Shown here one piece after another: positions 1 to 9,571 of a DNA stretch of 32,736 nt. The notes under the pieces were generated by a model that worked only from the letters and a program-made list of their open reading frames with translations, was not told the origin of the DNA and ran no database searches. Source of the stretch: Actinomortierella ambigua (lineage: Eukaryota > Mortierellomycota > Mortierellomycetes > Mortierellales > Mortierellaceae); NCBI GenBank assembly GCA_016098155.1, contig JAAAJB010000402.1, forward strand, positions 1 through 32,736. The letters run 5' to 3'. Made by a program: the position numbers and the translations under genes. The first letter of the stretch is position 1. Each line of letters begins with the position of its first letter.

Positions 1-1739
1 TATCCTCCTTCTTTCTGCATGCGCCATGCTTATCGGTGTTGCTGTCGGAGAGCAATTCCCCAAACCATACAGCTGCGAGACCTTCGCCGACCTCGTCAAG
101 GCTGAGAGCGAGTTGCCTAATGAACCGCCCGTCATGCGCGTTGAACAAAAGATCTCTGGCGAGGACGCCATAGTTCAGTTCCCGGATCATCCGGACAAGG
201 AACTGGAAGGAAAGACGTTCACATATAGCGTCACTCTTGACAATTGCAAGCCTGTAGTCAATTCTTTCGCTTCTCTGGTCCAGACTGACCCAAGCGAGAC
301 GCGAACAAAGACCAGGAATACCTCTGAATTGAACAAGGCGGTCAAATTTGATCGTTATCTCGCTGGACTGTATAGGAGACTTTCTGTCAAGCCGGCCAAG
401 ATTGACATCAGTCGAGGTCGAGAATATGTCAACGTGCCCGGTGTTAACTTCAGGGCTGGCGACAAGGCGCAGATGTGTCTTGCCGCTCCTGGATGGGAAT
501 GTACTGCGTCCGTCCAACTTAAAGATCGCCGCTCTAAGAAAACCATCATCAACATGCCATATAAGGAACCCACTTTCTTCCCCGCTATTCAGAACCGACA
601 GTCTCTCATCAAAAGCACTTGGGTTGTTCTACGCAATTCATAGTCTTAGTGTGCCCAGCTTCAAATTCCTTGACTTTCTTTCCCACTTTCTTTCCCCCTT
701 TCCTTCCCCCTTTCCTTCCCCCTCTCCTTTTACTTCACTATGAAATCACGAATAAGTGTTAAGCAAGGAATAAATCCTATCGTTAGTTTTATCGGAGACG
801 TCTTTTCAGTCTGGGATCATTCCTTGTGCTGTAGTCTATTGCAAAGATGCTGTTGCTCATGGGGAGTGCTCGGAAGTGATGTATGTGCCAGTGAGAACTT
901 TCTATACACCCACCAAAACCAGCTCTGCGTGTGAGTGACAATCAATAGATCCTACGGGAGTTCGACTACAAACGACAAATCAATAGCTCCACTCCACCAC
1001 CTCTTCTCCACATAATAACAAAGAGGCACTACGTCAGTCTGCCCCTCTCACTTTAACGTCCGCCCGGCGTCCTCGCAGAGATAGAGGCTCCAGGCTGGAG
1101 CGTCCCCCACCGCTAGCTGCAATGGTGCTGGGGCCCTCAGCTGACTGACTGGCCGGTATTGGAGGTCGACCGGGTGGCAACATCCAGCTCTTTGCAGCCG
1201 CCAGTCCCACCCGTCCGAAAGCGCCCGAGGCGGTCTCGCCCCCCCCCCTCCTCTCAAAGTGTCTCCAAAGCCGCCTCCCTCTCTATCCGGCGCCAATGAG
1301 GATTCTCGGTATTGGAATATCGTGAGAAGCTACCTCCCAACCATTGCCTCCAAGTTGTAGATGCAACTGCAATGTTTTTGTTAGTCCCATTCGCTCTAAC
1401 AAAGCGGATGGCACCGAGGCTGAAAGTGAAGAAACGTCGGTGCTTCGACCTACTCAGGACAATGCCACTACCTGCAGTCATCTGCATAGTGCACATATAT
1501 ATGTGTTCGCGAAACTTGCCTGGAATAGCGGTGAGGGTGTACGCATTGTCGTTTTCGCTTTTTTTTTTTTTTTTTTTTTTACTCCTCGACGTGGTTGTTC
1601 CGTCAGTATTTTTCGCCTGTAGGTGGCTGGAACATGCGGAAAGTAGCTCTATTATTAGGGGCCTAAAGCGTGATTTACGTTCCCCAAAAAATAATAAAAC
1701 GCCGTGCAAAAGAACAATACATTTTTTAACTAGTGCTTA
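1..1739. repeat. Tandem unit 1, left part (gene copy 1 and its 3' flank)
   Basis: The 1.1 kb after copy 1 holds no convincing gene. It aligns in patches with the 3' flanks of copies 2 and 3: the block near 840-975 (GTTGCTCATG, then GTGTGAGTGA and CTACGGGAGT) recurs near 11465-11605 and 14360-14495. The block with CTCTTTGCAGCCGC near 1190 recurs near 14570. The stretch at 1650-1735 matches unit 2 at 12360-12460. The homology stops where the inserted element begins. A T-run of about 21 bases lies near 1559-1580. Confidence 0.75.
2..643 (+). CDS. Small secreted four-cysteine protein, copy 1 (5' partial)
   Basis: The window opens inside the signal peptide. The frame reads ILLLSACAMLIGVAV from base 2, and by comparison with copies 2 and 3 the start codon should lie about 10 bases before the window. 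At least 213 residues are present, ending at TAG. Four cysteines shared with the other copies are visible: one just after the signal peptide (SCETF), one in LDNCKP, and two in the C-terminal AxxC...APGWxCTA motif. A second shared block is EPTFFPA near the C-terminus. I do not recognise a named domain. By inference it is an extracellular protein of a lineage-specific family, possibly effector-like. It is the most diverged of the three copies. Confidence 0.7.
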   Translation: MLLLSACAMLIGVAVGEQFPKPYSCETFADLVKAESELPNEPPVMRVEQKISGEDAIVQFPDHPDKELEGKTFTYSVTLDNCKPVVNSFASLVQTDPSETRTKTRNTSELNKAVKFDRYLAGLYRRLSVKPAKIDISRGREYVNVPGVNFRAGDKAQMCLAAPGWECTASVQLKDRRSKKTIINMPYKEPTFFPAIQNRQSLIKSTWVVLRNS

Positions 1740-1786
1740 TTATAGGTGTACCACCCATAGTTAGATCGTGACTATTTCTATACCCA
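1740..1786 (+). repeat. Left terminal inverted repeat of the Fanzor element
   Basis: The first 20 bases match the right end in inverted orientation at 17 positions, with looser similarity out to about 45 bases. It is directly preceded by TA at 1738-1739. Confidence 0.7.
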
Positions 1787-1829
1787 TTAGCAAGTCGATT
1801 ACATTCCACATTGTTTTCGTCCCATCAAA

Positions 1830-3055
1830 ATGGAGTACATCACAAGATCCAAAGGGAAGGGGAGGAACGTTCGCCTGTCTTACACTGCCATAGCGTCTGC
1901 GACCGTGAGAGACAAACTTGCAGTGTTGTGCCGACTGTCAACCCAATGCTGCGTACAGCTCGATATCACAAAACACAATTAGAGACGCGCTGCAGTACAC
2001 AGGCACTCAAGATTATTGAGACAAGTATTGTCGGGAAACCACGGTGCCGGTGTTTGGGCCTCGCCTTCGAGAGATCGCGGCCGAAATGAATGTCAAAGAA
2101 GAGGCAGTGACAGTCAGCCGAGTTTGTGCACGCATCGGTCGTCAGTGGAACGGAACCACACTACCGACGGGTGAGACTGTCCGCAAAGCTATGCTTACTG
2201 TAGGACACTACTACAGTGATGTGAAAAAAAGCTAAGAGCGACGCCGAGACAGATGGTATCAGGTCCAAATGCAGGCGCTATCTACTGGAGAGATTCTCGG
2301 GAAAACTGAAGGATGGACTGTTCGTTCGTCTGGATAGACGAGTCATATTGTCACCAACACCATGGTTGTTGCAAGATCTTTACTGCCGACTTCGTTCTCT
2401 ATTCTCGCCCTACAGAACTAGATACTGACAGCTATGAATAGTCTTGGTTTGCAAAAGACATGGCGGTAGCTCGCAAGTAACGAGGGTGGAAGTACATTAT
2501 AATTCATGCTGGCTGTGAGCATGAATGAATCGGAGAATCGTCAATATGAGTACCAAAGAATGGTGCTGATAGCCACCACGACAACATGAACGAGATGATT
2601 TTCGAGAATTACTTTAGGGAGCTGTGTACATTCTGCCGGGCAAAAGGCCTCGAGAGCGTTGTCTCTTGTCTGGACAATGACAGGTATCATCGATGCGAAT
2701 TCAATGATCCGGTGGCCTGTAGCCCCTTTCCTAACTATCAAAGGCAGATTTGACACAGCGGCTTGTCGATCGAGGTGCCAAGAAGGATTTGCTGAGCTCC
2801 CTCACGAAGGCCGATATGTATGCTATGGCACCGCAGCCAGAATACTCGCGTCCCCTTGGCTGTAGAGGAGATCTCACGGAGACATGGGTACCATGGACTA
2901 TGGCTTCCACCGTATCACCCAGAGCTCAATCTAATCGAGGAAGCATGGGGCATTGTGAAAGGTCATTTATTGTTCGACGGCGATGGCTCCAGTTTCGAGT
3001 GTGTAAAAGCCTTTCTTTTGGAAGGCCCACACAGTGTGGTTAAACCTTGTTAAAA
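1830..3055 (+). pseudogene. Decayed DDE transposase, IS630/Tc1-mariner type
   Basis: A likely original start is the ATG at 1830 (MEYITRSKGKGRN). The open frame stops at about 1980 and the gene then continues across several frameshifts and stops. Visible pieces in order: a helix-turn-helix-like stretch at about 2040-2200 (LREIAAEMNV...VSRVCARIGRQ); the first catalytic region VWIDESYCHQHH at about 2325-2362; an IIIHAG strand near 2500, ended by a stop; the second catalytic region CLDNDRYH near 2670; LTQRLVDRGAKKDLLSSLTKADMY-like sequence at 2750-2830; and the final LWLPPYHPELNLIEEAWG motif at about 2895-2955, whose Glu is the third catalytic residue. Families with this D-D-E order cut and paste elements at TA. 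It cannot make an active enzyme as it stands. It is the likely former mover of the 1740-9571 element. Confidence 0.8.
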
Positions 3056-3094
3056 GAGTGGGTAGCTCGAGAACTATTGACAGAATAAATTGTC

Positions 3095-4090
3095 TTTTTT
3101 TTTTAAAAAAATAAAAAAAGTAGTTGGCTGGAGCGAGATTTCATGATGTTGGCAATGGTGTAGGCAGCAAGGACAATGTTTTCAAGGTAGAAAGTCTGAA
3201 TAAAGCGGGCCATCCCGCAGCCAATGAGTGCGTGGCGTGAGATGGGTCTGTCCGGTTTCCACAAGAGGCGTTCTTTTCGTCCTTGCAGGGAGACTGTGCC
3301 GAGGAGCTCTTGGTCGTTCCAGTCGGTTTTGTTACCATGGTGTTGCAGAAAGGAGATCCATGCTTGCGCTTTGGAAGGCAGAGGACAACATAGTGAGCTA
3401 GGTCCTCTGAGGGAGCGTCACTGACGAGGCGGGTCGGCTAAGGGGCTGTTTACACATGTGGAAACGGAAAGAAGCATGAGGCAGGAGACTATGGATGAAC
3501 CGCCACCACAGGTTACGACTTGCAATGGAAGGTCGGTTTTTCAAAAAGCTGTCCACTGGGCGGGTCGACCGTCAGCCTTCTTTGTGGAGTTGGACAAAGC
3601 GCAATTCGCTGGTTGTGGCTTGGTCAAAGGTAATCGTGGCAGTGTGGTGGATCTGGGGAAGAGATAGTCAAAGTGTTTCGACCTGGTGGACCGCTCGTAG
3701 ATCGCCATGGGGGGTGGAAGTAAAGTCGATGTATCCTGGCCCCGGTTGTTCCAGGAAGTGAGGGCGAGGTTGATGAAGAGTGGGGCCTTGGGTATAGGGC
3801 GGCCCGATAGCTGAGGTGGTGAAGGGAGTGGAGGAAGCCTCATGGCCGATGAAAGTAAGAAACCTGATGGGTTTGGTACGGGATCACGTTGTCGGTTCCT
3901 GTGGTAGAAAGAGGGGCACCATGGCGTGGGTGTCCGGGCATAGTGTTGGAGAAGATGGCTGAGGATCCGGCGTCCGATAGAGGGCGACGTGGACAACATG
4001 TTCTGCAGATGTCGAAGCGGGAAGGCGATGAGCTGCTTCTCGGGGTCGATGATGCCAAGACCCCGGCCGTTTTCATCTGTTTTGTTGCTC
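3095..4090 (-). pseudogene. Decayed 3' fragment of a LINE-type retrotransposon
   Basis: On the minus strand the region reads as broken coding sequence in shifting frames. One frame (3999 down to 3541) is open for 152 codons. Further on come LWWRFIHSLLPHASFRFHM, then EDLAHYVVLCLPK, then AWISFLQHHGNK. This order (LWW..lH..lP, E..H....C..K, W..FL) resembles the zinc-binding region that follows the reverse transcriptase of non-LTR elements. The frame continues as RKERLLWKPDRPISRHALIGCGMARFIQ. In LINE orientation the fragment ends at a run of ten A's (plus-strand T's at 3095-3104), as a 3' poly(A) tail would. No reverse transcriptase core is left, so it is 5'-truncated, as is usual for LINEs. It appears nested in the TIR element. 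The family call is an inference from motif order. Confidence 0.5.
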
Positions 4091-4311
4091 GCAATAGTTA
4101 GCGCGCAAACATATGGTCACAATCGTTATTGCTCGATATTTGTGTTGCCAAAAACAACACAGCAGGTGATGGCAATACTTCCCCCTTCGAAGGCTTTGTG
4201 TGTTACAAGCGTTTCTACCATTTCCACAACTCAATTCTTGGCACGCCAGTTTTACAACTTTTGCCCCTCCTTCTCTTTTCCCCTCTTTCTCCATCAATCC
4301 CTCACATACTT

Positions 4312-4417
4312 CCCACACCCACACCCACACACACACCCACACACACTCACAGACACTCACTCACAGACACTCACTCACAGACACTCACTCACAGACACAC
4401 ACACACGCACACAACCT
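4312..4417 (+). repeat. CA-rich microsatellite with a 14-base repeat, before the Fanzor start
   Basis: (CA)-rich tract passing into about three direct copies of the 14-base unit CACTCACTCACAGA and back to (CA)n. It ends a few bases before the ATG at 4419 and is preceded by a pyrimidine-rich stretch (about 4255-4305). It probably lies in the 5' untranslated leader. All three frames across it are open because it lacks T-rich stops, so ORFs running through it should not be taken as N-terminal coding sequence. Confidence 0.85.
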
Positions 4418-4418
4418 C

Positions 4419-7400
4419 ATGGCATCCTCCCGGCCCTCGGTGTCCATCCAAGGGTCGGCGAAATGGAGCACACCGGACAAGGCACGACAAAAGCTCCAAG
4501 ATACTCCTCTGGATGCTCTAGCAGTGTACCAGAAAGCAGCCCGTGCCCTGGCCGTCTACAATGGTCGAGATGCCAGTCGGAGGATGGCCTACAAGCTCCG
4601 ACAACATGGATTGGTAGTGTCGGCTACCACTCAGCCGGCCCCCAGCTTGGCCCACCACATCATCAATGGCATCAACAGTGCCCAGATGAAATGTGGTATG
4701 ACCATCCATGGGAGGACGATTGATGTTCCGACATCAAAACTATTGTTCTATTGTCTCGCCAAGAAATACGACTTGAGAATTTTTTTATTCTCGTCGCGGT
4801 ATCCGCCCCAACAGTTCGCAGGCATTTCTAACAAGGTGTCTATTGCCGTATTCCATGACGCCGACTCGTTCCTGCAAACGAGTCGGTACCTGGTTCTCGA
4901 GCCCAAGCTCGACGCTATCAAGCCTCCGAAGGCCCCTCCCCCTTCCTCCTTCGAGCCGCCACAAACATTTGGCTCCACGGCCGCCGTCTTCAGGACCTAC
5001 AAGCGGCGAAACGCGAAGCCAAGGCTCCTGCAGAAGCCTTCAGAATCGGTTCTGCGCGCACATCTCAAGACCGCATGGTATGGCAATATGGCATCAAATT
5101 GAGGCTCTTGAATTGTGATGAAATCCCTCAAAGGTATTAACTTTACATACTCTATCAATTGACATCATATAATATAGCAAAACATCTTTGGAGAGAATGA
5201 TCAATAACAAGATCTCCTCTCTTAAAAAAAAGAGATCACACGGCAAACAGAGCAAGAGGCCTGAGTTGATTGCCAAAGATAAGAGCGACCTCAAGAAGAA
5301 GCTTCTAGGCCTCCGCAGTCTACCTCGCAATACTCTCGATCCCATGGTGGAGGCATTTGGAGGTGGGGGGCCATTGCAAACGGCAAGAACCTACTTGAAC
5401 ACTTTGCTGAAAGAGATTGATCGCCCAGCACTGTGGAAGGCCACGGTGAATACCCATTTCGACTACATATGGGACTACATGTGGAAATCGACTCTGGCAC
5501 GAGGAGGTCGCGCCGGCGACAATGAGGAAGATGAAAATGACGATGATGGTGATGGTGATGGCGATGACGAGGGCGACGACGATGGCTATGGTGATGGCGA
5601 TGGCGATGGCGATGGCGACGACGACGATGACGACAAAAAAGACAAGATACGGACGTGCACTGTAACTCTCAAGTCGATCATGCGACAAGAACACCTGCTA
5701 CCACGTTCTGGTCAAGACGGAAGGACAAATTTCGACGAAGTGGTCAAGCTCTTGGAGACTGCACAGAAGAACATGACTAATGTCGAGACAGAGTTGTCTG
5801 TCTTGGCACAGATGGCTACCATAATGGTAAGTTGAAGGCTCGATGCCCAGATATTGACAGATATGATGGCAGATGAACAACTGACTGACTCCTCTTTATT
5901 TCGCCTGTCTTTCGGGTCCTTCAGATAGCCAGTGGGGAGGGGCTTCACGGCTGCTCTTCCGTCATTCTTGACCTGGAGAAGCTGTTGCCCTCTGACTATC
6001 AGCTGGATCCAGCGGCTGCTCATGAAGTCAAGGTCAATGGTGACATCGACAAGCTCCAGAGACAGATTGAGGCCTACCGGGAGAGCAAGACAGGGAGCGG
6101 AAAGGACATTCATCATCTGTTGTCGCGGTTTCATTTGCAGAGCCTGCACAAAGAAAAGCTGTCAGGCACCAAGCACTCGAGGTCCAAAGCCGAGAAGAAC
6201 CCTCATGTCAAGGCGTTGTCCAAAGCCATCGGGACGCCTAGATGCCTGAAAAAGTCGCCTCAGAGGGTCAGCTCAACAATCAACACCCATATCCGCCAAT
6301 ATTCAACAGCCGTCAGTAACATGTGGAGAGGCTCACTTTACAACAAGGCTCTTGGTTACCTGCTACGAATCCTCCTGCGTCTACACCTAGCCCCGGCTCG
6401 CGAAGCTAGATACAAGGGAAGGCAGAAGAACTTTGCCCAGCAAAAGGCAATTCGTTCAGGGCAGCGTCGTCGTCACCAAAGATCACTCAACAAAAGAACC
6501 AAGTGGAGGATCAAAAGACTCAGCAATGAGCTTTGCACCCACCTCCAAAAAATTGACAAGGGAGGTGGCTCCATCCAACGATCTCGAGTTGTCGTCTCCA
6601 AGCTGGAATCTCTCCAGCAGGGGATGAGTGAGACGACCGGCGCCTCGGAAGGACCTCAATCGCAGGACACCAGTGCAGGGGCAACAGCGCTTGACGATCC
6701 CAAGTTTGCGTTGGAGGATGTCGGAGAAGAGCTCGAAGACGAGGACGAAGAGACTGGTGACACAGCCACTGAACCATCAAGGAAGCGACTCCAGGCACTC
6801 CAGGCCATCACCAAGACCTTGCTCGAGTCGCCACATATCAAGAGTGGCGTCAACGAAAACTTAGTCCGCGAGTGCGCGTTCAAGAAGGACGATCTCACGC
6901 AGAAAGAAATTCGTACGATTATCAAGATCACCAAGCGGCTTCGACCATTCGTACCGAAACGATGTCTCAACAAGGATCGCACGGGCGAACGCGCCCACAC
7001 ACCGCACGTGGCAACACGAGCCCCCATTGTATTAATCGCGAATGCTGTTCTCCGAGCGACAGGATACAGCAACTTTGCTCAGCGACTGGTGCCTCAAGTA
7101 TCTGGAATGTCAGTCCACAGCCTGCACTTGGGTACCAATACCCTCTACGAGGCACTTTGCTCCACTGAGGCACGTCGGTTTGATGCAGTCGACTCTACCG
7201 GGAATACATTCAAGTCTCCAGCTCAAGCCATGAGCTCCGATGCGAACAAGCAAGCATTGTACAAGGCTTTTTTCGACATGGAAAAGGTCGACTCGATCTG
7301 CAAAGCCCATGGACTCGTCTTTGCCAACAGGTACGTATTTTTTTCCTTTTTTTTTGGTATAACGTTCCATTGCTATTATGTGTGTTTTGGGTTTCAATAA

Positions 7401-9367
7401 TTCCATATTGACCTTTTTATACATATCTATCTATCTCTTGTCTGTTTTGCTAGAATGATGTTTGTCGACCGCTACACTGTCCGCATGCTTGGCAAAGTGG
7501 TTGGACACAACGAGGGATACACTGGCGATGCTAGTGGCGACCGGAGGCAGGGGTACCCGGTGGAAAGCCAGTTCGACAGACGACAAAAGAATCGGCGCGG
7601 TCGGCCGTCCGAAATGCCTTGGACATCTGAGTACCGTCAGGGAAAAAAGAACAAAAACCAAGTGGATAAGAAAGCAGAAGCCGCATCGGAAGCTGTCAAG
7701 GCAAAGGAGGTCGAGCTTCAACCGCTTCGAAAGGCAGTGGGCAAGCTTCAACAGAGTCTGACGAAGCTTCGTCGCGATGGAGCGGAGCTCTGCGCTCTTG
7801 CGCCTGTGAGGAAGGAGCTGCAGGACAAGCGGAGAGCGCTCTTGCCACAAGAAGAAAAGCTGCGGGTGCTACGGCGCGAATCCTACTACTGGAACAAAGT
7901 TGCCAAAGCTGCAGAGTCCGAGTCCAGTCTTGGTGACGGCGGCAGCAGCGGTGGCGGGAAGAACAGCAGTGGCGGCAAGAAAAACAGCGGCGGTAAGAAA
8001 AGCAGCAGCGGCGGTAACAAGAGCAGCAGCGGCGGCAAGAGCAGCCAAGGTGGTGGGCATAGTGGTGGTAGTGCTTCTCAGAAGATGACCACTGCTACCT
8101 GGGGCCGGCCTACAGTCGAGGATCGCCCACAGCTAATGGATATCTCGGATCTTGAAGAGCACGCCAAGAGGCAAGATAAGCATATTGTCTTCGCTGGAAC
8201 AGACTACGGCATATGTACGATGAGCGAGACAGTGGCATTGACACGCCAAGAGATCGAGACACACATTGCTCGATACCAGTCAGCTACAAAGAGTAAGTTG
8301 GAGCGAGCAACGACAAAAGAGGGGGATATAGCAGATATGCAGAGACTCTAACACACTTTTAACACACATTTTTCTGAATAGAGCAAAAAAGCAGGGCCTC
8401 CTCTAGCAGCGCTTCTGCAGCACTAGCTTCTGGTAGTGCCTCTACCACGCCAACAACTGGCGTCCAGAATGCCCAGAGCCTCAAGCTGAAAAGGTCGTAC
8501 AAGATGTCGGCACGACAAGTCAACGAGGTGTCCCACGCTCACAAGCTGGCCAAGCATCGGGAGAGGGTGCTAGCACAGACGCGCAATACTGCTGCCAAGA
8601 GAGCGCTCGATACCATCTCCAAACCAGAGAACTCACTCATCACAGCGGACAGTATGGAAAAGATCAGCCGTGCGCACATGGCGCGAAGCAGGGTACGGGA
8701 CACGCTTCAAGCATTCGAGTCGACCAACCGGATGCTGAAGATGAAGCGAACCCAGAGGCTCCGAACCGAACGCACGTGGGCGAAGCTGTGTGCCGCCGAG
8801 AGACGATATGTCCAGCAGCATGCGCTTGATTCCCTGCCAGTCACCACCGATGCCAGTATCTCCCCTATCAACGGATGGTGCAATGATTGCACGTGTCACC
8901 ACATCCCAAGCAACTTTGACGGATCCGTGCCATTTCAGCATGTCAAGGAATGCCCTAGCAGGCGACATGTGGTGCAGCCTATTCTTTTGATCGGCGACTC
9001 AGGCACCGGCGTCGGTAGCCGCATCAAAGGACATGCCCGCCGAGGTGGTGGAAAAATGAGAGCTCAGCATATCCGCCATTGTACGATCGGCATGACGGAC
9101 GAGTACCGGACGTCCAAGACATGCGTCTTCTGCTTCCACCAAGTCCGTCTAGCGCGACACCGTCGGATGGTCAAAGGGCAAGAGAAGCTTGTGAACGTGA
9201 ACGGGGCGGTCGAGTGCGTGAACCCGGATTGCGTGTCTGTCAAGAGCGGCTACTGCCAAAAGCCGAGGGACACACACGCCGCGGTCGCAATAGCCATTGC
9301 AGGAGCACACCAGCTCTTCCACAAGAAGGCATTCGAGCCTTTTACCCGAGCGTTTACACGCTACTAA
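4419..9367 (+). CDS. Fanzor (eukaryotic TnpB-like RNA-guided nuclease), 1512 aa, five exons
   Basis: Proposed exons: 4419-5077, 5178-5826, 5925-7330, 7454-8292, 8382-9367. All introns are GT-AG and the phases agree, giving 4539 nt with no internal stop. The C-terminal part carries the TnpB/Fanzor nuclease signature: RuvC-I in FAGTDYGI (Asp1155); a RuvC-II-like strand ILLIGDSG (about 1386-1392); then TDEYRTSKTC with Glu1425, the position where Fanzors keep their relocated catalytic Glu; a zinc ribbon C1432-x2-C1435 ... C1463-x4-C1468; and RuvC-III RDTHAAVAIA (Asp1481). Family knowledge: Fanzors use an RNA scaffold plus guide to cut DNA next to a short TAM. Other features: a basic, NLS-like KKKRSHGKQSKRP (about 236-248), an Asp/Glu/Gly tract (334-372), a second basic patch (about 600-640), a coiled-coil-like segment (about 980-1045) and a Gly-Ser-Lys linker (1065-1112). 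The exon 1 domain is unrecognised. Unusually long for the family. Activity is not shown by sequence. Confidence 0.83.
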
Positions 9368-9571
9368 GAACACCAGTTTATACTGCTGGATATTCCAAGC
9401 TCCTCTCATCGATCCGATTCCGGAGGGGCCCCATGCTGACGCATGGCTTATAGGTAAGAGTTGGCTTCATGAAAATATCTACTTTGCTCTGCACCACTTG
9501 TTGAACAGTCACTATTATTACTATAGGCTATAATACTAACGATGTTCTATTTATGGCTGGTAGATCTATAA
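9368..9571 (+). ncRNA. Candidate Fanzor guide-RNA (omega/fRNA) scaffold region
   Basis: This is the 204 bp between the Fanzor stop and the right end of the element. In TnpB and in characterised Fanzors the scaffold RNA comes from this position, often overlapping the end of the gene, and the guide is read from DNA just outside the right end. A perfect 6-bp hairpin with a four-base loop is visible: CCATGC (9431-9436), TGAC, GCATGG (9441-9446). A looser pairing of CTCC with GGAG lies just upstream (about 9401-9427). A GTAAGA donor-like site (about 9455) and an acceptor-like AACAG (near 9509) could mark a 3'UTR intron. The RNA itself is inferred from position only. Confidence 0.35.
9525..9571 (-). 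repeat. Right terminal inverted repeat of the Fanzor element
   Basis: Read on the minus strand from 9571, the first 20 bases match the left end at 17 positions. It is followed by TA (9572-9573) and then CAGTCTGGTCATAC, which recurs in unit 2 at 12473. Confidence 0.7.

Larger units (their letters stand above)
1740..9571. mobile_element. 7.8-kb TIR transposon carrying a decayed DDE transposase and a Fanzor gene
   Basis: Left end TTATAGGTGTACCACCCATA (1740-1759) and right end read inward on the minus strand TTATAGATCTACCAGCCATA (9571-9552) match at 17 of 20 positions. Weaker similarity continues for about 20 more bases (shared ATCGT...TATT). Each end abuts a TA (1738-1739 and 9572-9573), the target of Tc1/mariner/IS630 elements. 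The flanks outside are the two halves of a tandem unit that is uninterrupted in unit 2. Contents in order: DDE transposase pseudogene (+), LINE remnant (-), Fanzor gene (+). Removing the element puts gene copies 1 and 2 about 2.78 kb apart, close to the 2.90 kb between copies 2 and 3. The exact end bases could shift by two or three, because TTATTATAG and CTATAATAA are complementary across the TA. Confidence 0.75.

Noticed and set aside
1254..1764. Overlapping 150-residue frames on both strands
   Set aside because: Both run through a poly-T/poly-A tract and repeat-unit flank, and show no protein-like composition or conservation of frame in the sister units.
4341..4400. CRISPR-like direct repeats
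   Set aside because: The 14-base units follow each other without unique spacers; this is a simple tandem microsatellite.
4200..4418. Extension of the Fanzor start upstream through the CA repeat
   Set aside because: The frame is open only because the microsatellite has no stops. The ATG at 4419 follows the repeat directly and is the first with protein-like sequence.
5320..5694. Minus-strand hydrophobic 124-residue frame (IVIVAIAIA-like)
   Set aside because: It is the mirror of the GAT/GGC repeat encoding the Asp/Gly tract of the Fanzor, not a membrane protein.
5188..5835. Separate 215-residue acidic gene
   Set aside because: It begins at TTG and is explained as exon 2 of the Fanzor gene: the GTATGG donor at 5078 and TATAG acceptor at 5177 join it in frame to exon 1, and the GTAAGT at 5827 joins it to exon 3.
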